Of a DNA stretch of 64,000 bases, positions 25,363-33,577 are shown piece after piece. The position numbers were made by a program, and so were the translations under genes. The number at the start of each line of letters is the position of its first letter. Position 1 is the first letter of the stretch. The notes beneath the pieces were generated by a model that worked only from the letters and a program-made list of their open reading frames with translations, was not told where the DNA came from and made no database searches. This DNA comes from Bog-159 sp049511415 (lineage in GTDB: Bacteria; Acidobacteriota; Terriglobia; Bryobacterales; Bryobacteraceae): the NCBI GenBank assembly GCA_049511415.1, contig JBEKYC010000007.1, forward strand, positions 81,499 through 145,498. The letters run 5' to 3'.

Positions 25363-26961
25363 GTGAGTATGCTCCGGCCGTCGCTCCAGCTTAAGGTCGC
25401 GCAGAAGCAGATCCTGACCCCGGGCCTGGTTCAAATGGTGACCGTTCTCCAGTTGAATCGGCTGGAGTTAAAGGAGATGATCACCCAGGAGATCGTCAAG
25501 AACCCTGTCCTGGAGGAATCCAGCGAGGAAGGCGGCGAGGAAATCACCCCGGAGGAGTTGCTCCCCCTGCTGGAGCCGGAACGGGTTACCGATCCGTCCG
25601 ACCAACAGATCCTGGAAGCCGTTTTGGGCGATGCCGCACACACGAACGGTATTGCCGGTGAAACTCCCGCCGAAATCTTCGCGGAGCCTTTCCAGGAGAT
25701 CGTGGATGCTGCTGCGACGGCCGCTGCCGAAACCGCCGCGGCGGAACCCACCGAGCAGGCGGCAGCTACCGATCCCTTCGACGAGATCGATTTTGGGTCT
25801 TTCTTCGACGATTATCTCGATCCCGGTTATAAGAGTCCAGCTTCCGAATCGGTCGAGAAACCTTCCTTTGAGACTTTCCTTTCCGCGCCTGTCACCCTGG
25901 CCGACCACCTGCATTCCCAGCTCAGCGTCATGGTCTTGTCCGAAGACATTCGCGACGCGGCGGAGTCCATCATCGGCAACCTGGATGAAGACGGCTACCT
26001 TTCCGCCTCGCTGGAAGAAATCGCCGCCATGGGCGATCATACGCCCGAAGAGATTGAGGCGGCGCTCAAGGTAGTCCAATCGCTCGATCCCGCCGGCGTG
26101 GGCGCGCGCAACGTACGCGAATGCCTGCTGTTGGAACTGGAAAGCATGAACGGCCGGGGCGGCGTGGCCTGGCAGATCGTTTCCGATTATCTGCGGCTGC
26201 TCGAAATGCGGCAGTATCGTGAACTGGCCAAAGTACTCAGCCGGCCCCCGGAGCATATCGAGATTGCGGTGAAGGCCATCCGCCGCTTGAATCCACGGCC
26301 CGGCCTGCGCTATTCAGGCGCCGGCGCACGCACTGTCGAACCGGATGTCTACTTCATCAAGGATGGCGAGGACTACATCATCCAGATGAACGACGAGGAT
26401 GTGCCGCAGCTCCGCCTGAATGCGCAATACCGCCGCATGCTGGATCGCGATAACGGCGCCACCAAGGAAGTCCGCGACTACGTGCGCGAACGGTATACAT
26501 CCGCGATTCAGTTGATGAAGAATATCGAGCAGCGCAAGCAGACCATCCTGAAGGTCTGCCAGGCCATCGTGCGCCGCCAGATCGAGTTCCTGGCCAACGG
26601 CCTCGACTGGCTGAAGCCCATGATGATCAAAGAAGTGGCTGAGGAAGTGGGCGTGCATCCTTCCACGGTCAGCCGCGCGGTGGCCAGTAAATACGTGCAC
26701 ACACCGCAGGGAGTTTTTGAGCTCCGGTATTTCTTCTCCGAAGCCGTACAAGGCCCCTTGGGCGGCAATACGCCGCTGCTTCTGCTGAAACGCAAAGTGA
26801 AGAAAATGATCGAGGATGAGGACGCCACGCATCCGCTCACCGACGAGCAGATCACCGCGGCCTTGCAGCACGAGGGCATCAATGTAACGCGCCGGACCGT
26901 GGCCAAGTACCGGGAAGATATGAAAATTCCGTCCACGCACCAAAGACGGGTTCGACCCTGA
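25363..26961 (+). CDS. rpoN: RNA polymerase sigma-54 factor
   Basis: 532 residues from GTG 25363; TTG 25357 and ATG 25369 are in-frame alternatives. Region I is Gln/Leu-rich (LRPSLQLKVAQKQILTPGLV). A long acidic linker rich in Glu/Ala/Thr covers ~55-170. The core-binding region follows (TLADHLHSQLSV; GNLDEDGYLS). The HTH is in KEVAEEVGVHPSTVSRAVASKYV, and the RpoN box is RRTVAKYREDMKIPSTHQRR. All parts needed for -24/-12 promoter recognition are present. Heads the rpoN-hpf-rapZ operon. Confidence 0.97.
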   Translation: MSMLRPSLQLKVAQKQILTPGLVQMVTVLQLNRLELKEMITQEIVKNPVLEESSEEGGEEITPEELLPLLEPERVTDPSDQQILEAVLGDAAHTNGIAGETPAEIFAEPFQEIVDAAATAAAETAAAEPTEQAAATDPFDEIDFGSFFDDYLDPGYKSPASESVEKPSFETFLSAPVTLADHLHSQLSVMVLSEDIRDAAESIIGNLDEDGYLSASLEEIAAMGDHTPEEIEAALKVVQSLDPAGVGARNVRECLLLELESMNGRGGVAWQIVSDYLRLLEMRQYRELAKVLSRPPEHIEIAVKAIRRLNPRPGLRYSGAGARTVEPDVYFIKDGEDYIIQMNDEDVPQLRLNAQYRRMLDRDNGATKEVRDYVRERYTSAIQLMKNIEQRKQTILKVCQAIVRRQIEFLANGLDWLKPMMIKEVAEEVGVHPSTVSRAVASKYVHTPQGVFELRYFFSEAVQGPLGGNTPLLLLKRKVKKMIEDEDATHPLTDEQITAALQHEGINVTRRTVAKYREDMKIPSTHQRRVRP

Positions 26962-27014
26962 CTTTGCGGTAACCGGACCGCATCCGTCAGGGAAGCGGTT
27001 GTACGGAGGGACGT

Positions 27015-27560
27015 ATGAAGATCACATATACAGGCAGGCAAGTGGAACTGGTTCCCGCGCAACTGAAGAAAATTGAAGCGCAGTTCGCCAAGGTAGGCAA
27101 GCTGCTGGATGGACGGGAGCAGAAAGAAGCGCACGTGATCTTATCGCTGGAACGTCACCTGCACCAGGCGGAGGTTACGGTGAACTACCATAACCATCAA
27201 TTGGTGGGTATCGGTTCCAACGTGGACCTTTTCAACGCCATTCATGCGGCGATCGAAAAGCTGGAGAAGCAGACCATCAAGGTGCGCGCCAAGTGGCGGG
27301 ACACCAAGCGCACACCGCGCAAGGAAACCGCGGCCGCGCAAGCCGCCGCGCCGGAACCGGCCGCCGAACCGGAACCGGACACGGCGCGCAAGATCTTCCG
27401 TATCAATCACCACGAGCGGCGCAAGCCCATGACCCTGGAGGAAGCTCTTCTCGAAATGGAGAAGGGCGCCGACTATCTGGTCTACCGCGACGCCGAGCGC
27501 GACGGCGTGGCCGTGCTGGTGCGCCGCCGCGACGGCCACTTCGATTTGATCGAGGCCTGA
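27015..27560 (+). CDS. hpf: Long-form ribosome hibernation promoting factor
   Basis: 181 residues, ATG preceded by GGAGGG. The N-terminal HPF/YfiA domain spans ~1-105 (MKITYTGRQVELVPAQLKK; AEVTVNYHNHQLVG). A low-complexity Ala/Glu/Pro linker follows. The C-terminal dimerisation domain starts near FRINHHERRKPMTLEEALLE and runs through DYLVYRDAERDGVAVLVRR. This is the long HPF that dimerises 70S ribosomes into 100S particles. It lies 53 bases after rpoN, the usual place. Confidence 0.95.
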   Translation: MKITYTGRQVELVPAQLKKIEAQFAKVGKLLDGREQKEAHVILSLERHLHQAEVTVNYHNHQLVGIGSNVDLFNAIHAAIEKLEKQTIKVRAKWRDTKRTPRKETAAAQAAAPEPAAEPEPDTARKIFRINHHERRKPMTLEEALLEMEKGADYLVYRDAERDGVAVLVRRRDGHFDLIEA

Positions 27561-27568
27561 CCCGCGGA

Positions 27569-28474
27569 ATGGATAAGCCGACCGATCCGCCCAAAGGCCG
27601 CCGCGCCACGGACCGGCCCGCGGAACTGGTAGTCATCACCGGCCTCAGCGGCTCGGGCAAAGGCTCCGTGCTCAAGTCGCTGGAGGACTTGGGTTACTAT
27701 TCCGTCGATAATCTGCCGGTCGATCTGATCCCCAAGTTTGCCGAGCTCACGCAGGATTCCGCCAGCGTACGCGCCGCCGCGCTGGTAGTGGACGTCCGCG
27801 AAGGCGAAGGTTTGAAGCGCTTTCCGGCCATCTTCACGCGCATTCGCGGACGCGTAAAAACGCGTCTCATCTTCCTGGAAGCCGACGACAACGCCATCCT
27901 GCGCCGCTTCAGCGAGACCCGCCGGCCGCACCCGCTCGGCACGGAGAACTCCATCGCCAAGAGCATCAAGTCCGAGCGGCGGCAGCTTGCGCCCATCCGC
28001 GCCATGGCGGACCTGATCATCAACACTTCCAAATTCACCGTGCACGAGCTGCGCGATTTTATTCATGAGCGCTTTCAGGGCGAACGCGAAGAGTCGAAGA
28101 TCATGGTCTATGTGACCAGCTTCGGCTATCGTCATGGCGTGCCGCCCGACAGCGACTTAGTGTTCGATGTGCGATTTCTGCCGAATCCTAACTACATCCC
28201 GAAATTCAAGAAACTCACTGGACGGCATCCCAGCGTGGCAAAGTATATCCGGTCCTTTCCGCAGACCGTGGAGTTCATCGACCGTATCTCGGAGTTATTG
28301 ATTTACCTGATGCCGCATTACATCAGGGAAGGGAAGAGCTACTTGACCATTGCGTTCGGCTGCACCGGCGGGCATCATAGGTCGGTGATGATCGCGGACG
28401 CCATTCGCAAGCGACTGGCGCAAGCGGGGTTTAGGGTGAAGGCGACGCATCGGGACGTGGCAAAGGCCGTGTAG
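27569..28474 (+). CDS. rapZ: RapZ-type nucleotide-binding protein / RNase adapter
   Basis: 301 residues from the ATG at 27569, 8 bases after hpf; a longer open frame upstream is not used. Walker A is GLSGSGKGS, then LEDLGYYSVDNLP, the RapZ signature. RFSETRRPHPL and SIKSERRQLAPIR follow. The C-terminal domain has DVRFLPNPNYIP and FGCTGGHHRSV, the conserved anion-binding loop. In enterobacteria RapZ controls glucosamine-6-phosphate synthase through small RNAs; outside that group its role is unsettled. The ptsN gene that often sits between hpf and rapZ is missing. Confidence 0.95.
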   Translation: MDKPTDPPKGRRATDRPAELVVITGLSGSGKGSVLKSLEDLGYYSVDNLPVDLIPKFAELTQDSASVRAAALVVDVREGEGLKRFPAIFTRIRGRVKTRLIFLEADDNAILRRFSETRRPHPLGTENSIAKSIKSERRQLAPIRAMADLIINTSKFTVHELRDFIHERFQGEREESKIMVYVTSFGYRHGVPPDSDLVFDVRFLPNPNYIPKFKKLTGRHPSVAKYIRSFPQTVEFIDRISELLIYLMPHYIREGKSYLTIAFGCTGGHHRSVMIADAIRKRLAQAGFRVKATHRDVAKAV

Positions 28475-28484
28475 GGCGTCTGAA

Positions 28485-28947
28485 TCAAATGTACTTCGGG
28501 AACGAACCATAACTTGCCGGGACGAAGACCGTCTGGCCTTCAGCATAGCCGCTGCGGATTTCAACCTTCATTACCGTCACAATCTTGCTCGTGTCCGTAG
28601 CCGCAGGCGGTTGACCCGAGCGTAGCCTGGAGCCATCAAAGTAAAACCAGCCTTTCAGGCGGATACGAGTTCCATCCCCGAGGGGCAGTATTCTATCTTC
28701 GGGGCGTTGTGCCACGGCCGGAGGTTCCGAAACTGGGCCGGCGCATAGCGTTTGTAGCGTGGGAAATGCCTCCTCCGTCCTTGGCAACCCAGATCCATTT
28801 ACGTTCCGGGCCGGAATCCGTATCCGTGCCGCATCCCGGAACAAACTGTAACTGGCCGTCAAAACTGGCATAGAAGAACACGCCCTCTAACCCTAAGATC
28901 GCCGTTATGTAAAGCAAGAAAGTCCTGGCACGGCCACGACAAGGCAT
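28485..28947 (-). pseudogene. Hypothetical membrane-anchored protein, apparently frameshifted
   Basis: From ATG 28947 the first frame gives MPCRGRARTFLLYITAIL, a membrane helix, then FDGQLQFVPGCGTDTDSG and KWIWVAK. The downstream sensible frame is different: EEAFPTLQTLCAGP, then GTRIRLKGWFYFDGSRLRSG and VEIRSGYAEGQTVFVPASY, with the stop at 28485. The two join if a base is gained or lost near 28785. No family is recognised. It may instead be two unrelated short frames, or an assembly error. Confidence 0.3.
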
Positions 28948-29072
28948 TTGAGCCAGAGCGGCGTCGATGCCGTGCCGCCGCTCAAAGGCTCAACCACATC
29001 GAAGCCCATCGTCTCCATTTGTCACATACTCCACGCGTGCGAGATTCGCGGACGTTCTGTCAAGACAATCAG

Positions 29073-29101
29073 TTGAACAAGGATTCCATCCTTGCTACAG
29101 T
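29073..29101 (+). promoter_or_regulatory. Promoter of the toxin-antitoxin operon
   Basis: -35 TTGAAC (29073-29078), 17-base spacer, -10 TACAGT (29096-29101), 25 bases before the antitoxin ATG. The spacer is almost wholly occupied by an inverted repeat. Confidence 0.6.
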
Positions 29102-29114
29102 AAGGATAAGATCC
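29078..29114. promoter_or_regulatory. Two inverted-repeat operators at the toxin-antitoxin promoter
   Basis: Site 1 is CAAGGAT-TCC-ATCCTTG (29078-29094), lying between -35 and -10. Site 2 is GGAT-AAG-ATCC (29104-29114), just after the -10. The centres are 23 bases apart, about two helical turns. They share the GGAT-N3-ATCC core, as expected for cooperative autoregulation by an AbrB-type antitoxin. Confidence 0.6.
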
Positions 29115-29125
29115 GACTAAAGCAC

Positions 29126-29410
29126 ATGGCGAAGGTCACATCCAAATACCAGGTCACTGTTCCCAAGGCGATTGCCGAACTGTACCGCATCCGCCCCGGC
29201 GACGAGATCGACTGGCAGCCAGGCGGCGACGTGATTCGTGTGATTCCGGGTGGCACTCGCGTCGAATCCCAAAGCCGAGAGTCCCAACTCCGCTTGTTTG
29301 ACCAGGCGACCCAACGCCTCCGCCAGCGTCCGGCTCGGCACAAGACCAAACGGCCTGACGGTCGCGGTTGGAACAGAGAGGATCTCTACGGGCGTGGCCG
29401 CTCTCATTGA
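29126..29410 (+). CDS. AbrB/MazE-type antitoxin
   Basis: 94 residues from the ATG at 29126 (MAKVTSKYQVTVPKAIAEL), the standard SpoVT-AbrB swapped-hairpin start. The rest of the DNA-binding fold is YRIRPGDEIDWQPGGDVIRVIP. The tail (SQLRLFDQATQRLRQRPARH and on) is basic and probably binds the toxin. The 3' end overlaps the PIN gene by 17 bases. It would repress its own promoter at the paired operators upstream. Confidence 0.88.
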   Translation: MAKVTSKYQVTVPKAIAELYRIRPGDEIDWQPGGDVIRVIPGGTRVESQSRESQLRLFDQATQRLRQRPARHKTKRPDGRGWNREDLYGRGRSH

Positions 29411-29825
29411 TACCAACATCCTGGTCTATCGGTTCGATGGCCGATTTCCCGCGAAACAGAAGATTGCGACCGAAGTTCTCAGGCGTGGCATTATCGAGGA
29501 CTCCGTGCGCCTGCCACATCAGGCGATTGTTGAGTTCATCGCTGCCGCCACGCGCCCGATCCGCGGCCACGTCATTCTCACAGCAGGCGATGCGTTGCGG
29601 GAAGCCGAAGAGTTCCTGAAGCAGTTCACGGTGCTCTATCCCAACGAAGCGATACTCCGGCTGGCGATTAGGGGATGTGCCGCCTACCAGATGAGCTGGT
29701 TCGACGCGCACCTGTGGTCCTACGCGGAACACTACGGACTGGCGGAGATCATCACCGAAGATCTTCAGCACGATCGCCTTTATGGCACCGTCCGCGTCGT
29801 GAACCCGTTTGCCGGTTCCCGTTAG
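29394..29825 (+). CDS. PIN-domain ribonuclease toxin (VapC-like)
   Basis: 143 residues from GTG 29394 (VAALIDTNILVYRFDG). The PIN acidic residues are visible: the first Asp in LIDTNILVY, an acidic middle segment (ALREAEEFLKQF), then SWFDAHLWSYAE and IITEDLQHD. VapC toxins cut tRNA or rRNA; the target here is unknown. It is coupled to the antitoxin by a 17-base overlap. The 3' end overlaps the convergent membrane gene by 4 bases. Confidence 0.88.
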   Translation: MAALIDTNILVYRFDGRFPAKQKIATEVLRRGIIEDSVRLPHQAIVEFIAAATRPIRGHVILTAGDALREAEEFLKQFTVLYPNEAILRLAIRGCAAYQMSWFDAHLWSYAEHYGLAEIITEDLQHDRLYGTVRVVNPFAGSR

Positions 29826-30499
29826 GCGTGGGTTTTCCGCCGGAACGGCAGCGCCAGAATCAGAAACAGCGCAAGCGCCACCGCATCCCCTGCCAGAATA
29901 TAGACCGGCCACGGCCCCAGATAATTGAGCAGCGACGCGTGCGGCTTGACGCGCAGATACATGTAGTTCGTCCGGAACACCGCGTCGAATGTCCCAACCA
30001 CCAGCGCGATCGCGTTGAGCGTCGCGAACGCCTTCCACACCGACGCCGGACGCAGCCGCGCCTGCTTTGCCCAGATCAGCGTCAGCACAGCCACCATTAC
30101 GCCGCCGTGCGCCAGGAAGAAGTAGATGCTCGGATACGAGAACAGTGGCGCCCAAAGATCGGGCGTCAGCACGGCCATGCCGCTGCCCGCAATCGCGCCG
30201 AAATAAGCGAACTCGAAGCACCACTGCACGCGCCACAAACACGCCACCACCGTGAGCCACAGCGTGAAATCGCAAAGCTGCAACGGCAGCCCTTCGGGAA
30301 ACCGCCACCCTTCGAAATGCAGCTTGTAGCCGTACCAGATGAGCTCGTTCACGAGCAGGAACACGCCGATTCCGACCCGCACCCCTCTCGCAGCCGGCTC
30401 GTTACGCCGCGATACGAGCGCCAGCGCCGCTGCGCTCGCGGGTACGGCCACGATGATTGCCAGGTGCGCCGGCCCGAACAGCCGAAAGTCCGTGATCAT
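29822..30499 (-). CDS. TIGR02206-like integral membrane protein (YwaF family)
   Basis: 225 residues with about six transmembrane helices. Recognisable features are FGPAHLAIIV at the start, LPLQLCDFTLWLTVVA, and NYLGPWPVYILAG near the end. Function unknown. The ATG (30499) overlaps the stop of the upstream aminotransferase gene by one base, so both are likely co-transcribed. Confidence 0.8.
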   Translation of the reverse strand: MITDFRLFGPAHLAIIVAVPASAAALALVSRRNEPAARGVRVGIGVFLLVNELIWYGYKLHFEGWRFPEGLPLQLCDFTLWLTVVACLWRVQWCFEFAYFGAIAGSGMAVLTPDLWAPLFSYPSIYFFLAHGGVMVAVLTLIWAKQARLRPASVWKAFATLNAIALVVGTFDAVFRTNYMYLRVKPHASLLNYLGPWPVYILAGDAVALALFLILALPFRRKTHA

Positions 30500-31839
30500 C
30501 AAATCTGCGCGTCGGCCAGGGCCAGCGCCTCGTCGAGCGCCGCCACGCCCGCGTCGATCTCATCGCGCTCGATAATCAGCGGCGGTGCGATCACGAAATG
30601 GCTGAGCCACGAATTGATGGCCACGCCCTTCTTCATCATGGCCGCGGCCACCTGATCCACCACCAGCGATTTGCCCGCCATCTTGTCGGCCTTGGTGTTG
30701 AATGGCAGCTTGGTGCGCCGGTCCCGCACCAGTTCCACCGCCCAGAACAGCCCCAGCCCGCGCACGTCGCCGATGGAACGATGCCTTTCCGCCAGCGCGC
30801 CCAGCCGCGCCCCAAGATACGCGCCCATCTCCCGCGCCCGCGCTACCAGGTTCATCCGCTGCATCTCGCGGATGGCCGCGACACCCGGCGCCAGCGTCAT
30901 GGGATGCGCTTCGTACGTGTGGCCGTGCGCGAAAAAATGATCCTCGAAATACGCCGCGATCTTCTGCGTGGTGGCGCACAACCCCAGCGGCACGTATGCC
31001 GACGTGATGCCTTTGGCCGTCACCAGAATGTCCGGCTGCACGTTCCAATGCTGCATGGCGAACCATTCACCGGTGCGGCCCCACCCGGTCATCACTTCAT
31101 CGGCGATCAGCAACACGCCGCGCTTGTCGCAGATCTGGCGCAGACGCGGCATATATTCCGGTGGCGGCACCAGCACGCCGTTCGTTCCGACGACCGGTTC
31201 CACCACCACGGCGGCCACGTCATTCTCGTTCTCGATCATGTGCTCCACATAATCCGCGCACGCGATGTCGCAGCCCGGATACTGGTGTTTGATGGGGCAG
31301 TTGTAGCAATTCACTTCCGGCGCGAAAATGAATCCTTGCCCTTTGGCGCCCGGCTCGGCCGGCCAGCGCCGCGGATCGCCGGTCGCCCCGATGGACGCCA
31401 TGGTCGATCCGTGATACGAACGGTAGCGCGCCACAATCTTCGTGCGCCCCGTGTACATGCGCGCGATCTTGAAGGCTGCTTCGTTCGCCTCCGTGCCGGA
31501 TGTCGTGAAGAAGAACTTCGACAGGCCTTCGGGCAGCACTTCGAGCAGCAGGCGGCTGAGTTCCACGCGTACATCCGTGGCGTAGCTCGGCGCGATGTAC
31601 GGCAGCGCGCGCGCCTGCTCCTGAATCGCGCGGATCACCGCCGGGTTCTTATGCCCCAGGTTGACGCACATCAGTTGCGACGAGAAATCCAGATAGCGCC
31701 GCCCATCCACGTCCATGAAATAGCAGCCTTCCGCATCCACCACGTGCAGCGGGGTCCAATTTTTCTGGTAGCGCCAGGTGCCGTAGTTGAGCTCACGGGT
31801 CCAGCGCACGATGTCCTGCGAGGAAAGAACTTCGGCCAT
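30499..31839 (-). CDS. Class III (omega) aminotransferase, PLP-dependent
   Basis: 446 residues from the ATG at 31839 (MAEVLSSQDIVRWTRELNYG). PLP-enzyme motifs: SGTEANEAAFKIAR, LLIADEVMTGWGRTG (Asp stacking on the pyridine ring), and ILVTAKGITSAYVPLG, with the Schiff-base Lys. A Cys-rich segment (NCYNCPIKHQYPGCDIACAD) is present. It likely moves an amino group from an omega-amine or beta-amino acid to an oxo acid; substrate not determinable. It is divergent from the SDR gene, 57 bases apart. Confidence 0.9.
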   Translation of the reverse strand: MAEVLSSQDIVRWTRELNYGTWRYQKNWTPLHVVDAEGCYFMDVDGRRYLDFSSQLMCVNLGHKNPAVIRAIQEQARALPYIAPSYATDVRVELSRLLLEVLPEGLSKFFFTTSGTEANEAAFKIARMYTGRTKIVARYRSYHGSTMASIGATGDPRRWPAEPGAKGQGFIFAPEVNCYNCPIKHQYPGCDIACADYVEHMIENENDVAAVVVEPVVGTNGVLVPPPEYMPRLRQICDKRGVLLIADEVMTGWGRTGEWFAMQHWNVQPDILVTAKGITSAYVPLGLCATTQKIAAYFEDHFFAHGHTYEAHPMTLAPGVAAIREMQRMNLVARAREMGAYLGARLGALAERHRSIGDVRGLGLFWAVELVRDRRTKLPFNTKADKMAGKSLVVDQVAAAMMKKGVAINSWLSHFVIAPPLIIERDEIDAGVAALDEALALADAQI

Positions 31840-31883
31840 GAAATGAGGCTGACACGCAGGCGGCTCGCTTGTCAAACAGGCGC

Positions 31884-31889
31884 TACAAT
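31884..31889 (+). promoter_or_regulatory. -10-like TACAAT for the SDR gene
   Basis: TACAAT is followed by 7 bases and then the ATG at 31897. No Shine-Dalgarno sequence and no clear -35, so the mRNA is probably leaderless. Confidence 0.45.
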
Positions 31890-31896
31890 CTGATGC

Positions 31897-32661
31897 ATGA
31901 CGCTGCCCCTCGAATCCAAAACCGCTCTTATCACCGGCGCCAGCAAAGGCGTGGGCAAAGGCATCGCGCTGGAGCTGGCGCGCGCCGGATGCAACATCGC
32001 GGTCAACTACAACAGCGATGCGCCGGGCGCCGAAGCTACTGCCGCCGAAGTGCGCGCTTTGGGGCGTCGTGCGCTTACCGCGCAGGCCGACGCGGGACTC
32101 GCCGGCGACGTGGATCGCATGTTCGCCGAGGTGCTGGCGCAATTTCCGCGTCTCGATATTATGGTCAACAATGCCGGCATGCAGACCTGGAAGCCCCTCC
32201 TCGATCTGGAGGAAGCCGAGTGGGATCATGTCATCCGCACCAACCTGAAAGGCTGTTTTCTATGTACGCAGCGCGCGGGCCGGCACATGCGCGAACACGG
32301 CGGCGCCATCATCAATATCGGATCGGGCTGCAACAAGGTTCCGTTTCCGAACCTCTCCAATTACACAGCCAGTAAAGGCGGCATCGAGATGTTCACGAAA
32401 TCGGCGGCCATCGAACTCGCGCGGTATGGCGTCCGCGTGAATTGCGTAGCGCCCGGTGCGATCGAAATCGAGCGCACCAAGCTGGAAGCCTCCGACTATG
32501 GCAAGACCTGGGCTGGCGTTACGCCGCTTGGACGTGTGGGACAGCCCCGGGACGTGGCCCGCGCGGTGGCATTTCTGGCAAGCGATGCAGCGGATTTCAT
32601 CACCGGCCAGACCCTTTACGTCGATGGGGGTCTATTCAGCCATCCCATCTGGCCCTATTGA
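31897..32661 (+). CDS. SDR-family oxidoreductase (glucose 1-dehydrogenase/FabG-like)
   Basis: 254 residues. Cofactor loop TGASKGVGKGIALELARAG; NNAG motif in MVNNAGMQTW; catalytic Ser in INIGSGCNKV and Tyr-x3-Lys in NYTASKGGIEM; C-terminus DGGLFSHPIWPY. Intact classical SDR, NAD(P)-dependent, substrate unknown. Its integrity contrasts with the decayed SDR at 8245-8611. Confidence 0.92.
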   Translation: MTLPLESKTALITGASKGVGKGIALELARAGCNIAVNYNSDAPGAEATAAEVRALGRRALTAQADAGLAGDVDRMFAEVLAQFPRLDIMVNNAGMQTWKPLLDLEEAEWDHVIRTNLKGCFLCTQRAGRHMREHGGAIINIGSGCNKVPFPNLSNYTASKGGIEMFTKSAAIELARYGVRVNCVAPGAIEIERTKLEASDYGKTWAGVTPLGRVGQPRDVARAVAFLASDAADFITGQTLYVDGGLFSHPIWPY

Positions 32662-32673
32662 TTCGAGCGCCGG

Positions 32674-33570
32674 CTATCTCAACCGATTGCCCCAGGCGTT
32701 GGCGCCGGCGAGTTTCTCGAAATACCGGTACACGATGCGCGTCACTTCTGGCACGGGTGACCGCCGGTCATCAATGAATGCCGACATGACGCTCAACACG
32801 AACGGCCGCCCTTGCAGAAACACGATGCCGGTTTCGCCGCGCGCGCCGGGCAATTCGCCGGTCTTGGATGCGGTCTCGATATCCAGCGGCAGCCCTTCCT
32901 GGATGCCTCCCGAAACCTTCGTCAGGGTCTCGATCATCTCGCGGCTGGCGGCTTCATCCACTACCTTGCCGCGGTAAATCATCTCCACCAGGCGCGACAT
33001 CTCGTCCGGTGTGGATACGTTTTCCTCGCTGCGCGCCACCGCTGCCGAGTCCATCATTTTCCGCCGCAGGCGCGTGTGCGGCAATCCGAGCGAATCCATT
33101 AGCCGATTGACATCATCCATGCCTGCCATCGAAATGCATTGATTCGTCGCGGTGTTGTCGCTCCACTCGATCATGGCGTCGATCAACTCGCGCACGGTGA
33201 GCGTAACCGGCGCTCCGCCTTTCAAACGTTCCTGCAAACGGCCGCTGCCGCCCACGGCTTCACCGGGCGCGATGGTGACGCGCGTATCCATCGCGAATCG
33301 GCCGGCCCGCGCGGCCTGATACATGCGCGCCAGTATGGCAATCTTGATCACGCTGGCCTGCGGGAACACCGTATCGCCATGCAACCCGAATCGCCGTCCG
33401 CCGGCCAGGTCGATGGCCGCCACGCCCAGTGCGCCGTCGAAGCCTTCGTCAAACCGGCGCAACTCCGCCATGGTTTTGTTTTCGAGCAGCTCGGTGAGCG
33501 CGGGCTGCGCGCCCGCTACACCCGCCAGCGCCAGCGCGCCCAAGATTGCGAATCGCACCATGCGCGCCAT
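32674..33570 (-). CDS. Class A beta-lactamase-like serine hydrolase
   Basis: 298 residues with a signal peptide (...FAILGALALAGVAGAQ). Active-site motifs: SxxK as Ser73-Val-Ile-Lys76 (PQASVIKIAIL), SDN in EWSDNTATN, and KTG in SKTGELPGARGETG. The ExxLN loop that deacylates class A lactamases is not seen; the region reads RKMMDSAAVARSEEN. A peptidoglycan or other ester/amide hydrolase is therefore as likely as a true lactamase. It lies 7 bases after the histidine kinase, on the same strand, so they probably form an operon. Confidence 0.85.
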   Translation of the reverse strand: MARMVRFAILGALALAGVAGAQPALTELLENKTMAELRRFDEGFDGALGVAAIDLAGGRRFGLHGDTVFPQASVIKIAILARMYQAARAGRFAMDTRVTIAPGEAVGGSGRLQERLKGGAPVTLTVRELIDAMIEWSDNTATNQCISMAGMDDVNRLMDSLGLPHTRLRRKMMDSAAVARSEENVSTPDEMSRLVEMIYRGKVVDEAASREMIETLTKVSGGIQEGLPLDIETASKTGELPGARGETGIVFLQGRPFVLSVMSAFIDDRRSPVPEVTRIVYRYFEKLAGANAWGNRLR

Positions 33571-33577
33571 CGTATCA

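Noticed and set aside
30598..31893. 431-codon plus-strand open frame
   Set aside because: It is antisense to the class III aminotransferase, whose PLP motifs are intact.
32674..33570. Antibiotic-resistance beta-lactamase
   Set aside because: SxxK, SDN and KTG are present but the ExxLN deacylation loop is not recognisable. Called only as a lactamase-like hydrolase.
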